A DNA stretch of 64,000 nucleotides from Allomuricauda sp. (GCA_030148335.1 JASBTQ010000032.1:1-64000), one strand, 5' to 3'. Positions 12,521 to 21,782 are shown, counted from the stretch's first letter. Notes: generated by a model from the sequence alone, not told the origin. Made by a program: numbers and translations.

Positions 12521-13123
12521 ATGGAAAACTTATTTAATGATAGAAAATTTTATGATTTAGCAAGTTCTTTGGTCAATAAAATTGAAGCAAGAATTAATTC
12601 ATATACAAAGGAAATATTTGATGCGCATTCTGTTGGAAAACTAACTGGTGAACTTGTTGAAGAGTTTAGATTTCATAAACCGAGTGTAAAAAAAGAAAAC
12701 ATTTATCAAAAAAAACCGACGGATATAAAAATACAGCGTTCAGTTTCTGGAAGAGGTTATAACAGCCAGAGAATATCACTGGATGGGACACAATATACTT
12801 TTGTTATTCCAATTGAAGGAGATATATCATTGCTAAGAATTTTCCCATCATCATACATGACATATCTTCCTCATGGTACTTTTGGTTCAGACGCAATTGA
12901 AGTAATTTACAAAGTGCCTGTGGGAGAAGATGCTTCAAGAATAAAGATGGACTTTGATAAGAATGTTGATATGATAGAAACTTATATAGGTTTTTTGGAA
13001 AAGGACATTGATGATTTTAATTCGAAATTGGAACCATCTATTAAGATTAGTTTGGAGAAAAGAAAAAATAAACTCAGTGATGATGACGATATAGCAAAGT
13101 CATTTGGATTCCCAATCAAATAG
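12521..13123 (+). CDS. Hypothetical protein, second gene of a two-gene operon
   Basis: ORF starts 4 bp after the stop of 11707..12516; no family recognised. Confidence 0.7.
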   Translation: MENLFNDRKFYDLASSLVNKIEARINSYTKEIFDAHSVGKLTGELVEEFRFHKPSVKKENIYQKKPTDIKIQRSVSGRGYNSQRISLDGTQYTFVIPIEGDISLLRIFPSSYMTYLPHGTFGSDAIEVIYKVPVGEDASRIKMDFDKNVDMIETYIGFLEKDIDDFNSKLEPSIKISLEKRKNKLSDDDDIAKSFGFPIK

Positions 13124-13193
13124 CTATTAGCTTTTAAAGGATAAGGTGTTCGACCATAATAAGATCAATGTGGGGTCAGCAATCCGACGATAG

Positions 13194-13388
13194 TTAAATG
13201 GATTTACCCCTCAACCCCACCACAATCCCTCTCATCGCAGCCACTACCTGTTGCACTTCTTTACGGTCAAAAGAGCCTTCCTCTAAATAAAACAACATTT
13301 CAATACCAAAATCCAGAACTTTAGCCAGTTGTTCAGGAGAACCGTAAGTATCCTCTATCCAATTTGTTAAAACCTCATCATGTACCAT
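13194..13388 (-). CDS. Small hypothetical protein divergent from XRE regulator
   Basis: 64-aa ORF; start codon 15 bp from a palindrome shared with the divergent regulator. Confidence 0.5.
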   Translation of the reverse strand: MVHDEVLTNWIEDTYGSPEQLAKVLDFGIEMLFYLEEGSFDRKEVQQVVAAMRGIVVGLRGKSI

Positions 13389-13402
13389 ATCAAACCAAAA
13401 CT

Positions 13403-13416
13403 TGCCATATATGGCA
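13403..13416. promoter_or_regulatory. Candidate operator palindrome in divergent promoter
   Basis: Perfect 14-bp palindrome TGCCATATATGGCA; related half-site ATATGGCAA at about 13456. Confidence 0.5.
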
Positions 13417-13457
13417 TTAACTACGGTAAATATAAACCTTTTCTTGACTTGTCAAAT

Positions 13458-13694
13458 ATGGCAAGTATGGAAAAATTGGAAGTTCTAAAGAAAATAGGGG
13501 AAAATATCAAAAAAGCCCGCCTCGAAAAAGGCTATACGCAAGTGGATTTAGTGGGCAAAGTCGAAGCAAAAATTGACACCACGAACATTTCAAGAATCGA
13601 AAAGGGAAGAACCAATGCCACAATCCATACCTTGTACCGCATCAGTCAGGCTTTGGACGTGCCCCTGTCCGACATCTGCAATCTAAAATCTTAA
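13458..13694 (+). CDS. XRE-family helix-turn-helix transcriptional regulator
   Basis: HTH: IKKARLEKGYTQVDLVGKVEAKIDTTNISRIEKGRTNATIHTLYRISQALDVPLSDI; start chosen at MASMEKL (ORF opens at 13380). Confidence 0.88.
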   Translation: MASMEKLEVLKKIGENIKKARLEKGYTQVDLVGKVEAKIDTTNISRIEKGRTNATIHTLYRISQALDVPLSDICNLKS

Positions 13695-13736
13695 GTCTTA
13701 CGTCTAATGTCTAGCATCTAACACCTAACATCTAGT
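13688..13736. repeat. Seven degenerate 7-bp tandem repeats
   Basis: atcttaa|gtcttac|gtctaat|gtctagc|atctaac|acctaac|atctagt. Confidence 0.7.
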
Positions 13737-15231
13737 CCTCAACCGTAAACTCCCGTATCGCCTGGTTGGGCTCCATAATGGTGTGGCCTTGCCAAAACTC
13801 CGGGTCGTAGCGCGGCATATAGGTGGCCCGCACGGTCTTGTCCTCCTTGAAGTTGGCAAACTGCGGCTCGTCCACGAGGTCCTGTCCAAACACCACCAGT
13901 TCCCACTTTTCCGTGGGGCTCATTCGAAAATCGATGTTCAGCAAAAGCTCGTTCTGCTTGCGGCGGCCCTTTACGTGCTTGTTCTTTTCCACCACTTTTA
14001 GGGGGCGGTCCACGGCAAAGTAGCGCCCAAAGGTAAGGTCCATGAACTTGAGGTCGTACCGGCCGTTGGGCAGTTTCGCAAAACGTGCCGTGCCCTTGTA
14101 GAGCACCTCGCGGTAGGTAATGCCCAGCAACCGGAAGTTGCGCAGGCGGTCGGTGTTCTCAAAATCCATCCGCATCACCGCAAAGTCCTCGATGTTGATG
14201 TAGAGCCGCCCCTTGAAATCCGCACTGCTGCGCTTGGGGAAAAAGTCCACCACATACACCCCCATACCATCGATATCGGCATAGCCGGCCAGTTTGAAGT
14301 CGTAGCGGTTTGTTTTTTCGATAAGGTCCAGCTTGCTGTCCTCTTGGTAGTAGAGCTCCGAAAGCAGCTCCTTTATGGTGTGCCGTTGCGAGTCCAACAG
14401 CCCCGAAGTGCTGTCCTTTTTTACCTGTTGTTTCACCTTTTGGACCTGTTCCTCGTCCATTTCGTCCAAAATGGAATCCACCTGTACCTTTTGGCTAAAA
14501 ATACCCGACTTGATCTTCAGGTAGGAATCCGGCTTGATGTTCTTTTTGAAAATGGCCTCCATGCGCTTGCCGAGGTCCTCAAAAGAGCCCACATTGTTCT
14601 TGTCGTACAGGTCGGCGGCCTTGACAATGGCCAGTTTGTAGTCCGTTCCCTTTTTGTAGAGGTCGCCCAGGCTCTCGGTATAGTGATGGGCATTTTTGGG
14701 CACGGAGCGCGCAATGCTGTCCATGAGTTCCTTATCCAGTTCCTTGATGGTGGACTTTTCAAACCCAAAATCCACCTTGGTGATGGTGGCGAACTCGGAC
14801 CGCCGCAGGAAAAACCGCTGCCTCACGGGGTCGTTGTTGATGTTCTGCGGCAGGCGTTCCTTCATTTTCTCGATGATGTCGTCCACCTCCAGTTCCTTGT
14901 CAAACAGATACACGCCGCTGAGTTCGATGGCCTTGGGGGTGAGCATCACGAGACTGTCCTGAAGTTGTTGCAGGGCAAAGCCCTTTTTCTCGTACCCCAT
15001 GGAGGAGATGTAAATGGAGTCTGGGAGCGATACACCTTCTTGCAGCACAAAACTGAAACGGCCCTCATCGTTGGTGATCACGCCTTGGTGTTCGCCATAT
15101 TGTACGGTGGCGTAGGGGATGCCCTTTTGGGTCTTGGCGTCCACCAAGCGGGAGCTGATGGTCTGGGCGCTCAGGAAAGGGCCCATCAACATAAAAAGGG
15201 AACAGAGGGTCAGGATCTTGTGGAATGCCAT
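13732..15231 (-). CDS. Secreted protein with N-terminal carboxypeptidase-regulatory-like domain
   Basis: Signal peptide then SSRLVDAKTQKGIPYATVQYGEHQGVITNDEGRFSF; Bacteroidota-type CarboxypepD_reg-like fold. Confidence 0.8.
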   Translation of the reverse strand: MAFHKILTLCSLFMLMGPFLSAQTISSRLVDAKTQKGIPYATVQYGEHQGVITNDEGRFSFVLQEGVSLPDSIYISSMGYEKKGFALQQLQDSLVMLTPKAIELSGVYLFDKELEVDDIIEKMKERLPQNINNDPVRQRFFLRRSEFATITKVDFGFEKSTIKELDKELMDSIARSVPKNAHHYTESLGDLYKKGTDYKLAIVKAADLYDKNNVGSFEDLGKRMEAIFKKNIKPDSYLKIKSGIFSQKVQVDSILDEMDEEQVQKVKQQVKKDSTSGLLDSQRHTIKELLSELYYQEDSKLDLIEKTNRYDFKLAGYADIDGMGVYVVDFFPKRSSADFKGRLYINIEDFAVMRMDFENTDRLRNFRLLGITYREVLYKGTARFAKLPNGRYDLKFMDLTFGRYFAVDRPLKVVEKNKHVKGRRKQNELLLNIDFRMSPTEKWELVVFGQDLVDEPQFANFKEDKTVRATYMPRYDPEFWQGHTIMEPNQAIREFTVED

Positions 15232-15352
15232 GGTTTTGTGTTTTACTATAAAGACGCAATTTAAGCGGCGAGGGTTGCTTCGGTCATATGACGAACTTAG
15301 CCGAATTTTGTGACAAAGCGTTTTAAAGGATTGTTATTTCTGTGGATGGGAC

Positions 15353-15998
15353 ACAAATTCCAAATGACAAATTCCAATAAACAAATTCCAATAAGCAATG
15401 AACAATATATTGTCAGGTTGAGTATTATGAATTATCCCCTTGAGGCCTGCCTACCGAAGGTAGGGGACCTTAGGGGTGTATAATGACGGAACATATTCTC
15501 AAATTCCAAATGACAATCTCATAATTCCAATGGACTTGAAGTCTTATGTCTTGGTTCCATTTTCTTTTTTCTGCTCTTGACACGAATTCCACCAATTTTC
15601 ACGAATGATGGTTTTGTCAGGTCGAGTGTTCCAAACTTGTTTGGAAGGTATCGAGACCCCTTGTGGGATAAAATGGATTCTCGATACACCGCACTGCCGT
15701 GCGCCACTCGAATTGACAATTTTGATTGATAGAAACGTTCAGAAATTCCAAATGACAAATGACAAATTCCAATAGGTTGTCAGGGCGAATGTTTTTGCCG
15801 CGATGATGAATTGTCCCCTTGAGGGGACTTTAGGGGTGTCAAAGGGGTGAACATAATGACAATTTCCAAAATCCAATGGTCAGGTCGAGGGTTCCAAACT
15901 TGTTTGGAAGGTATCGAGAACTTTTTTGGGATAAAAACTGATTCGTACTTCCGTCTTCGTACTTCGTCCTCTATGCCTGACACACTTGCCTACCCGTC
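15353..15998. repeat. Intergenic repeat cluster B (multiple R1, R2 and R3 elements)
   Basis: R1 at about 15354, 15500 and 15742; R3 at 15431-15480 (with internal insertion) and 15811-15843; R2 at 15613-15656 and 15879-15919. Confidence 0.85.
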
Positions 15999-16025
15999 CG
16001 GCTGCACCTAGCCTGACAACATACT

Positions 16026-16451
16026 TCAAAGATCATCAATGGAAGTGGGCATGTTGTCCGCCCGATGGTCCAACAGTTTTTTGAAAAACTTTTGAATGGC
16101 CTTGGTATCAGAATGCACCTTGATGTAATAATGGTCCATATAAATGGAATGGATGGCCATATCTCCCTTATAAATGTTCAGTTTATGGTAGGGGATGACG
16201 AGTCCATAAGTCTCCAAGAGCGACCGGAACCGCACAATGATACCTTTGGGCCTGATCTCGATATTACAGGTGTTGAGGTTGTTGTCCAAGATGAGCAGGT
16301 TGTTGATCTCCACACTGGCCTGGGCAATGTTCAGCTTTGGCGAACCGATGCCGCCCATGGCAAAGCGTTCCATTAAGGTAAAGGGCTTGCCCACGGCCTC
16401 GTCGATTTTTCGGGTGATGTTCTTGTCGGCGTAGGAGACGTTCAGGAGCAT
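16026..16451 (-). CDS. Hypothetical protein
   Basis: Start set at MLLNVSYADKNITRK; 2 bp from the stop of the upstream VOC gene. Confidence 0.6.
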   Translation of the reverse strand: MLLNVSYADKNITRKIDEAVGKPFTLMERFAMGGIGSPKLNIAQASVEINNLLILDNNLNTCNIEIRPKGIIVRFRSLLETYGLVIPYHKLNIYKGDMAIHSIYMDHYYIKVHSDTKAIQKFFKKLLDHRADNMPTSIDDL

Positions 16452-16453
16452 GG

Positions 16454-16807
16454 TCACAACTTTTGTCCGAACCGTAGCAGGTTGCCATCCCCGTCCAGGG
16501 CCGAGAATTCGCGAAGCCCCCAAGGTTTGTCGCCCAATGGGCCATTGGGGTGGACCACCCCGGTTTCTTTCAGCTCCGCATAGAGTTCATCCACACCTTC
16601 CACATGGATATAACAGCTTGTGTTCTCAGGAAAAATCTTGTCATTGCACTTGGCAATATGGAGCTCAATCTTGTCACGACCTATCACGGCATAGTGGTCA
16701 TCGACCCAGCCTTGTTTGTCAAATCCGAATTTGTCACGGTAAAAAGCAACCGCTTTTCGAACGTTTAGGGCAAAGAGTACGGGTACGGCACGTTGCAAAT
16801 GTTCCAT
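16454..16807 (-). CDS. VOC family protein (bleomycin-resistance/glyoxalase fold)
   Basis: VPVLFALNVRKAVAFYRDKFGFD and WGLREFSALDGDGNLLRFGQ. Confidence 0.88.
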   Translation of the reverse strand: MEHLQRAVPVLFALNVRKAVAFYRDKFGFDKQGWVDDHYAVIGRDKIELHIAKCNDKIFPENTSCYIHVEGVDELYAELKETGVVHPNGPLGDKPWGLREFSALDGDGNLLRFGQKL

Positions 16808-16859
16808 GGGAAAGTTTTTCCTAAAAATACGGTTTCTATCGGCGCAACACAGCCCCGAA

Positions 16860-16892
16860 TTGCCATAAAAGGGTAAAAAATATGTAGTTTTG
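16860..16892 (+). promoter_or_regulatory. Bacteroidota-type promoter upstream of argS
   Basis: TTG at 16860-16862 and TAGTTTTG (TAnnTTTG) at 16885-16892, 20 bp before ATG. Confidence 0.45.
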
Positions 16893-16911
16893 CGGGCTGA
16901 AAGCCTTTGAG

Positions 16912-18690
16912 ATGAGTTTACAGAACGATTTGACCCAAAAAGTGATCGAAGCGGTGAAGCAACTGTACCAAGTGGACCTGCCCACCGTTGAGTTCCAACC
17001 GACGCGAAAGGATTTTGAAGGAGACATCACGGTAGTGGTGTTTCCCATGTTGCGCTATGTGAAGGGAAACCCTGCCCAGATCGGGACCCAGATAGGGGAA
17101 TACCTGAAGGAAAATATGGACGATGTCGCCAAGTGCAATGTGGTCCAAGGCTTTTTGAACATTGTGATCGAGGACAGCTATTACCTCAATTTTTTCAACA
17201 GCATCAAAGATGAGACGGATTTTGGGTACGTGAAATCAACGTCCAATGATGCCATCATGGTGGAATATTCCTCGCCCAACACCAACAAACCCTTGCATTT
17301 GGGGCATATTCGAAACAACCTTTTGGGCTATTCCGTGGCGGAGATTTTGAAGGCTTCGGGCAAGAAAGTATATAAGACGCAGATCATCAACGATAGGGGC
17401 ATCCATATCTGCAAGAGTATGTTGGCCTGGGAAAAATTTGGCAATGGGGAAACCCCAGACACCTCTGGTCTAAAAGGCGATCATTTGGTGGGAAAATATT
17501 ATGTGGCCTTTGATAAGGCATATAAGGAACAGGTTGCGGAATTCGTGGCCGGGGGTGTGGAAAAGGAAAAGGCCGAAAAGGAAGCTCCCATCCTTTTGGA
17601 GGCCCAAGAAATGCTCCGTAAGTGGGAAGCTGGCAATGCCGAAGTGGTTTCCCTATGGAAAAAAATGAACAGTTGGGTGTACGAGGGGTTTGACATTACC
17701 TATAAAAACCTTGGGGTCGATTTTGATAAATTGTATTATGAAAGCGATACCTATCTGTTGGGTAGGGACGTGGTAAAGGACGGTCTGGAAAAAGGGGTCT
17801 TCTTTAAAAAAGAAGATGGTAGCGTGTGGATCGACCTTACCGAGGACGGTCTGGATGAGAAAATCGTGCTCCGCTCCGATGGTACTGCGGTGTACATGAC
17901 CCAGGACATCGGGACAGCCATCCAACGGGTGACGGATTTTCCCGACATCAACGGAATGGTCTATACCGTGGGGAATGAACAGGACTATCACTTTAAGGTA
18001 TTGTTCCTCATTTTGAAAAAACTGGGCTACACCTGGGCCGAACAGTTGTACCACCTCAGCTATGGCATGGTGGACCTACCCAGTGGCAAGATGAAGAGTA
18101 GGGAAGGCACCGTAGTGGATGCGGACGACCTTATACAGAGCATGGAGGATACTGCCGAGGCCATTTCCGAGGAACTGGGCAAACTGGAAGGTTATTCCGA
18201 TGCTGAAAAAAAAGAGTTGTACCGCACCATTGGTCTGGGCGCCTTAAAGTATTATATTCTAAAAGTAGATCCCAAGAAGCGGATCTTGTTCAATCCGGAA
18301 GAATCAGTTGATTTTCAAGGCAATACGGGACCGTTTATCCAATATACCTATGCGCGGATCCAATCCATTCTCAGGAAGGCGGGTTTTGATGTATCGACTA
18401 CGCTCGACATCACTCTTGTTCTCCATGAAAAGGAAAAGGAACTGTTGAAGCAGGTGCAACTGTTCCCGGAAACGGTGCAGTTGGCGGCGGAAAACTATAG
18501 TCCGGCCCTTATTGCCAATTATACCTATGATTTGGTCAAGGAATTCAACTCGTTCTACCAACAGGTTTCCATATTGGGCGAACCCGATGAACAGAAGAAA
18601 CAGCTTAGGGTATTGTTATCCAAAAAAGTAGGGGAAGTGATCAAATCCGCGTTCCTGCTTTTGGGCATCGATGTGCCGGAGCGGATGTAG
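16912..18690 (+). CDS. argS: Arginine--tRNA ligase
   Basis: YSSPNTNKPLHLGHIRNNLLG, GMVDLPSGKMKSREGTVV; class I aaRS. Confidence 0.98.
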   Translation: MSLQNDLTQKVIEAVKQLYQVDLPTVEFQPTRKDFEGDITVVVFPMLRYVKGNPAQIGTQIGEYLKENMDDVAKCNVVQGFLNIVIEDSYYLNFFNSIKDETDFGYVKSTSNDAIMVEYSSPNTNKPLHLGHIRNNLLGYSVAEILKASGKKVYKTQIINDRGIHICKSMLAWEKFGNGETPDTSGLKGDHLVGKYYVAFDKAYKEQVAEFVAGGVEKEKAEKEAPILLEAQEMLRKWEAGNAEVVSLWKKMNSWVYEGFDITYKNLGVDFDKLYYESDTYLLGRDVVKDGLEKGVFFKKEDGSVWIDLTEDGLDEKIVLRSDGTAVYMTQDIGTAIQRVTDFPDINGMVYTVGNEQDYHFKVLFLILKKLGYTWAEQLYHLSYGMVDLPSGKMKSREGTVVDADDLIQSMEDTAEAISEELGKLEGYSDAEKKELYRTIGLGALKYYILKVDPKKRILFNPEESVDFQGNTGPFIQYTYARIQSILRKAGFDVSTTLDITLVLHEKEKELLKQVQLFPETVQLAAENYSPALIANYTYDLVKEFNSFYQQVSILGEPDEQKKQLRVLLSKKVGEVIKSAFLLLGIDVPERM

Positions 18691-18755
18691 TATCCATCCC
18701 TCCGTCCTTTGACTATTCGTCAACGGACACCTCCCTTTTTTAAAAAGGGAGAGGC

Positions 18756-19133
18756 TCATGGGATTTGTTTAAAATGTTCCGAGATTTCCGAGAGTACCGA
18801 TTCCAAGTTTTCAAATACCATTTTGTTCTCAAACCGAATTACGGTATATCCCAGTCCATTCAAGATCTCAGTGCGCTTTTTGTCATATTTCTGGGCTTTG
18901 GGCGACTGATGGACGGCGCCATCCAATTCAATGACAAGTTTTTCTGCGGCACAGTAGAAGTCAACAATGTAGTTTTTGATACTGTGTTGCCTATTGAAGC
19001 GTCTGCCACATAACTTTTTGGACTTTAGATATCTCCAAAGGAATGCTTCGGCAGGAGTGGAGTTGTTCCTTAATTTTTTTCGGAACTGGACCAATTCCTT
19101 TCGGTTGTGGATTCTTTTTTTCATCAATCTCAA
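18756..19133 (-). CDS. DUF559 (Vsr-like) endonuclease domain protein
   Basis: RKKLRNNSTPAEAFLWRYLKSKKLCGRRFNRQHSIKNYIVDFYCAAEKLVIELDGAVHQSPKAQKYDKKRTEILNGLGYTVIRFEN. Confidence 0.9.
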   Translation of the reverse strand: MRLMKKRIHNRKELVQFRKKLRNNSTPAEAFLWRYLKSKKLCGRRFNRQHSIKNYIVDFYCAAEKLVIELDGAVHQSPKAQKYDKKRTEILNGLGYTVIRFENKMVFENLESVLSEISEHFKQIP

Positions 19134-19214
19134 TTAAAAAGCTCCCCTCTTTCTCAAGAGGGGTGGTTCAGCCATGCTGAACCGGGGAGATTGATACCTT
19201 GAATATATGAAAAA

Positions 19215-21782
19215 TTAAAAACTCACCCGAAAACTGAAATTAGGGGTAATGCCCAAGGAAAGATTTTCCACGGCCTCTATTTCATCATTCTGGTTCACGC
19301 GATAGTATTTGTTCAGGCTGTTCTTCCGGTTGGTCATGTTCAGCAGGGAGAGCCCGGCATTGGCATTGATGCCCGTGGTCAGTCTGAAACTATAAATGGC
19401 CGAGGCATCCGCCCTGAAATATTCCGGCAGCCTGCTGCTGTTCGGTGCTTTGTAATTGATGCGTGCCGGGGTGAAATCGTTGTCAAGGGCATTATCGCCA
19501 TCCAAGGGCTCGGTAAACGGTTTGCCAGTGCGATAGTTCACCCCAAGGCTCAACTTAAGTTTTTTATAGGTATAGGCCCCAGCAAATGTGAGTGTGTGGC
19601 GGATATCCAGATTGTTGGGAAATTTTTGGGGCACTATGGAATCAAAGGTATAGTCGTTCTTGTTGAAGGAATAGCTCAGCCAAGTGCTGAACCGATCAGT
19701 CTTCTTGTTGATGAGGAATTCGATGCCCTTGACCTGATAACTGCCTATCTCCCCGGAAAATTGGTGTGGATTCTGGAACCCTTGGGTGTTGGTGCTGATG
19801 CCGTCCACATTTTTGTAGAACCCTTCCACACCCACATAAAAGTCGTTCTTTTCATAGTTGATCCCTGCAGAGCCTTGCTTGCTCTTGGTCACAGGAAGGG
19901 TGGTGTCATTGGATAATACCCATCTGCGTTTTTCAACGCCCAAAAAATTTTGTTCCAGATCAACGACCTGATTGGTGGTCTGGCTCTTGAACTCGCCCAA
20001 AATCTCGGCCCTTACGTAGTTGGCCAGTTTGATGTTCAGGTTGAGCCTTGGTTCTATCAAAACTTTGGAAAAAGTGTTCAAGTTTTCAATAAAATTGAAC
20101 CGTGCGCCCACTTTGGCCATGAACCTATTGTCCGATGAGGCATAGTTCAATTGTGAAAAAGGGGCATGGATTCGGATGACTCCCTTGATCTCACTGCTAA
20201 ATTCGGGTTCGTTGAGCTCGGTGGCATTGGTGATTCCTGTTTCGATGTATTGGTAGCCATTGCTCCAATCCAAATGCTCACTGATCCCATAGCCCGTACT
20301 CAGTTTCAAAGCGTTTTCGATGACTTTGTTGTTCTGGAAGAGCAGTTGCACCTGGTTCCCAAAAAGGTTTTGGGCATCCAGGTTGTATCGGGAATAATAG
20401 ATGTTCAGATGGGAAGAAAACCTATTGGTCCATTGACTTTGGAACTGTCCCCCGATTGACAGATTGTCCTGCTTCAATAGGCTGACGGTCCTTTCATTGT
20501 CGGTCACATTGTGCTCCACATATTTCAGGTTGTTCTTGATGTTGATCAAACTCAACCTGACCTTGTGCTTGTCATTGATGTCGTACAGTAGCTTTCCTCC
20601 GAAATCATAGAAGAAAAAATCCTCTTCGCGGGTGATTTCATCGTCCACGGTATTGTTGTCCTCGTCAGTGATCTCACTGTCCTGAAAGGCACGGTCAAAA
20701 AACTGTTTGTAGGCGGGGGTGCTCAAGAAATCGGTCATCGAACGTCTTGCTGAAAATTGGAAGCCCAGTTTTTCGTTGATGGGAACCTCCGTAAACATAT
20801 CGCCACTGATGAGGTTGAAACCGGCCCCGCCTGTCCATGTGCTGGCTATGTGGTCGCTGGTTTCCATTTGGATCACACTGCTGACCCCGTCGCCAAAAGC
20901 TGCTGGGGTGCCGTTTTTGTAAATGGTCACTTTATCGGTCAGGTAGGGGTTGAAAGCGGATATCAACCCAAAAAAATGCCCAGATTGGTACATTTTGATG
21001 CCGTTCCAGAGGATAAGGTTCTGGTCGTTGGTGCCGCCCCTCACATTGATGTCGGATACCGTTTCGTCAATACTCTTGATGCCCGGAAGGGCCTGAACGG
21101 TTTGTAGTACGTCGGGTTCGATAAGTCCGGGAAGGATACCAAATTCCGAAGTGTTCAGGCTTATGCTTGCATCCTTTTCCTTGATGATACCCGTGGTGAG
21201 GAACTTGTACACAATCACTTCGTCCAATTCTTCATAATGTTGGGACAAAAGGATCTTGGGGCATTCATCCTGTTGCAACAGCTCTTCCACACTCATGTAT
21301 TTGGTGAGGTAGCCCAAATATCTGATCTTGAGCGATGCTTTTCTGGGCACGGCCTTTAGATTGAACACGCCATTGACATCCGATATCTGGGCCATGTCCG
21401 TTCCCAAGATCTCTACAGTGGCCCCAGGGATGGTATTGTCCGCAAAGTTGTCCAGCACAATGCCGCATACATCCACCACTGAACTTTTGGTCAATGTGTA
21501 GTAACGGTCGCTCAGTTTTTCGGCCTTTATCTGGAACTGGGTTTCGATAAATTGTAGGATATCCTCCAGTTCACTTAGACCATCGGGAGGGCCGATGGAA
21601 AGACCGTCCATATCTTCGTTGATGTACGAAAACTTTACATCGAAGCGGTCTTCCAAGCTTTTTATATAGGAAACAAGGTCAATAGGGGATTGCTGTTCTT
21701 CCTGCGCATGTGTGGAATGGAACAGGAAAAACAAAAGGGCAAGAAAAAAGCCCGAATGCTTATTGAATAGTGTTCCCAGCAT
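19215..21782 (-). CDS. TonB-dependent receptor with N-terminal STN/secretin-like signalling domain
   Basis: STN-like region, carboxypeptidase-regulatory domain (VCGIVLDNFADNTIPGATVEILGTDMAQISDVNGVFNL), plug (INVRGGTNDQNLILWNGIKMYQSGHFFGLISAFNP). Confidence 0.9.
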   Translation of the reverse strand: MLGTLFNKHSGFFLALLFFLFHSTHAQEEQQSPIDLVSYIKSLEDRFDVKFSYINEDMDGLSIGPPDGLSELEDILQFIETQFQIKAEKLSDRYYTLTKSSVVDVCGIVLDNFADNTIPGATVEILGTDMAQISDVNGVFNLKAVPRKASLKIRYLGYLTKYMSVEELLQQDECPKILLSQHYEELDEVIVYKFLTTGIIKEKDASISLNTSEFGILPGLIEPDVLQTVQALPGIKSIDETVSDINVRGGTNDQNLILWNGIKMYQSGHFFGLISAFNPYLTDKVTIYKNGTPAAFGDGVSSVIQMETSDHIASTWTGGAGFNLISGDMFTEVPINEKLGFQFSARRSMTDFLSTPAYKQFFDRAFQDSEITDEDNNTVDDEITREEDFFFYDFGGKLLYDINDKHKVRLSLINIKNNLKYVEHNVTDNERTVSLLKQDNLSIGGQFQSQWTNRFSSHLNIYYSRYNLDAQNLFGNQVQLLFQNNKVIENALKLSTGYGISEHLDWSNGYQYIETGITNATELNEPEFSSEIKGVIRIHAPFSQLNYASSDNRFMAKVGARFNFIENLNTFSKVLIEPRLNLNIKLANYVRAEILGEFKSQTTNQVVDLEQNFLGVEKRRWVLSNDTTLPVTKSKQGSAGINYEKNDFYVGVEGFYKNVDGISTNTQGFQNPHQFSGEIGSYQVKGIEFLINKKTDRFSTWLSYSFNKNDYTFDSIVPQKFPNNLDIRHTLTFAGAYTYKKLKLSLGVNYRTGKPFTEPLDGDNALDNDFTPARINYKAPNSSRLPEYFRADASAIYSFRLTTGINANAGLSLLNMTNRKNSLNKYYRVNQNDEIEAVENLSLGITPNFSFRVSF

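Noticed and set aside
14344-15264. 306-aa plus-strand ORF opposite the carboxypeptidase-regulatory-like protein
   Set aside because: Antisense to 13732..15231, which has a signal peptide and recognisable domain; no plausible family for the plus-strand frame
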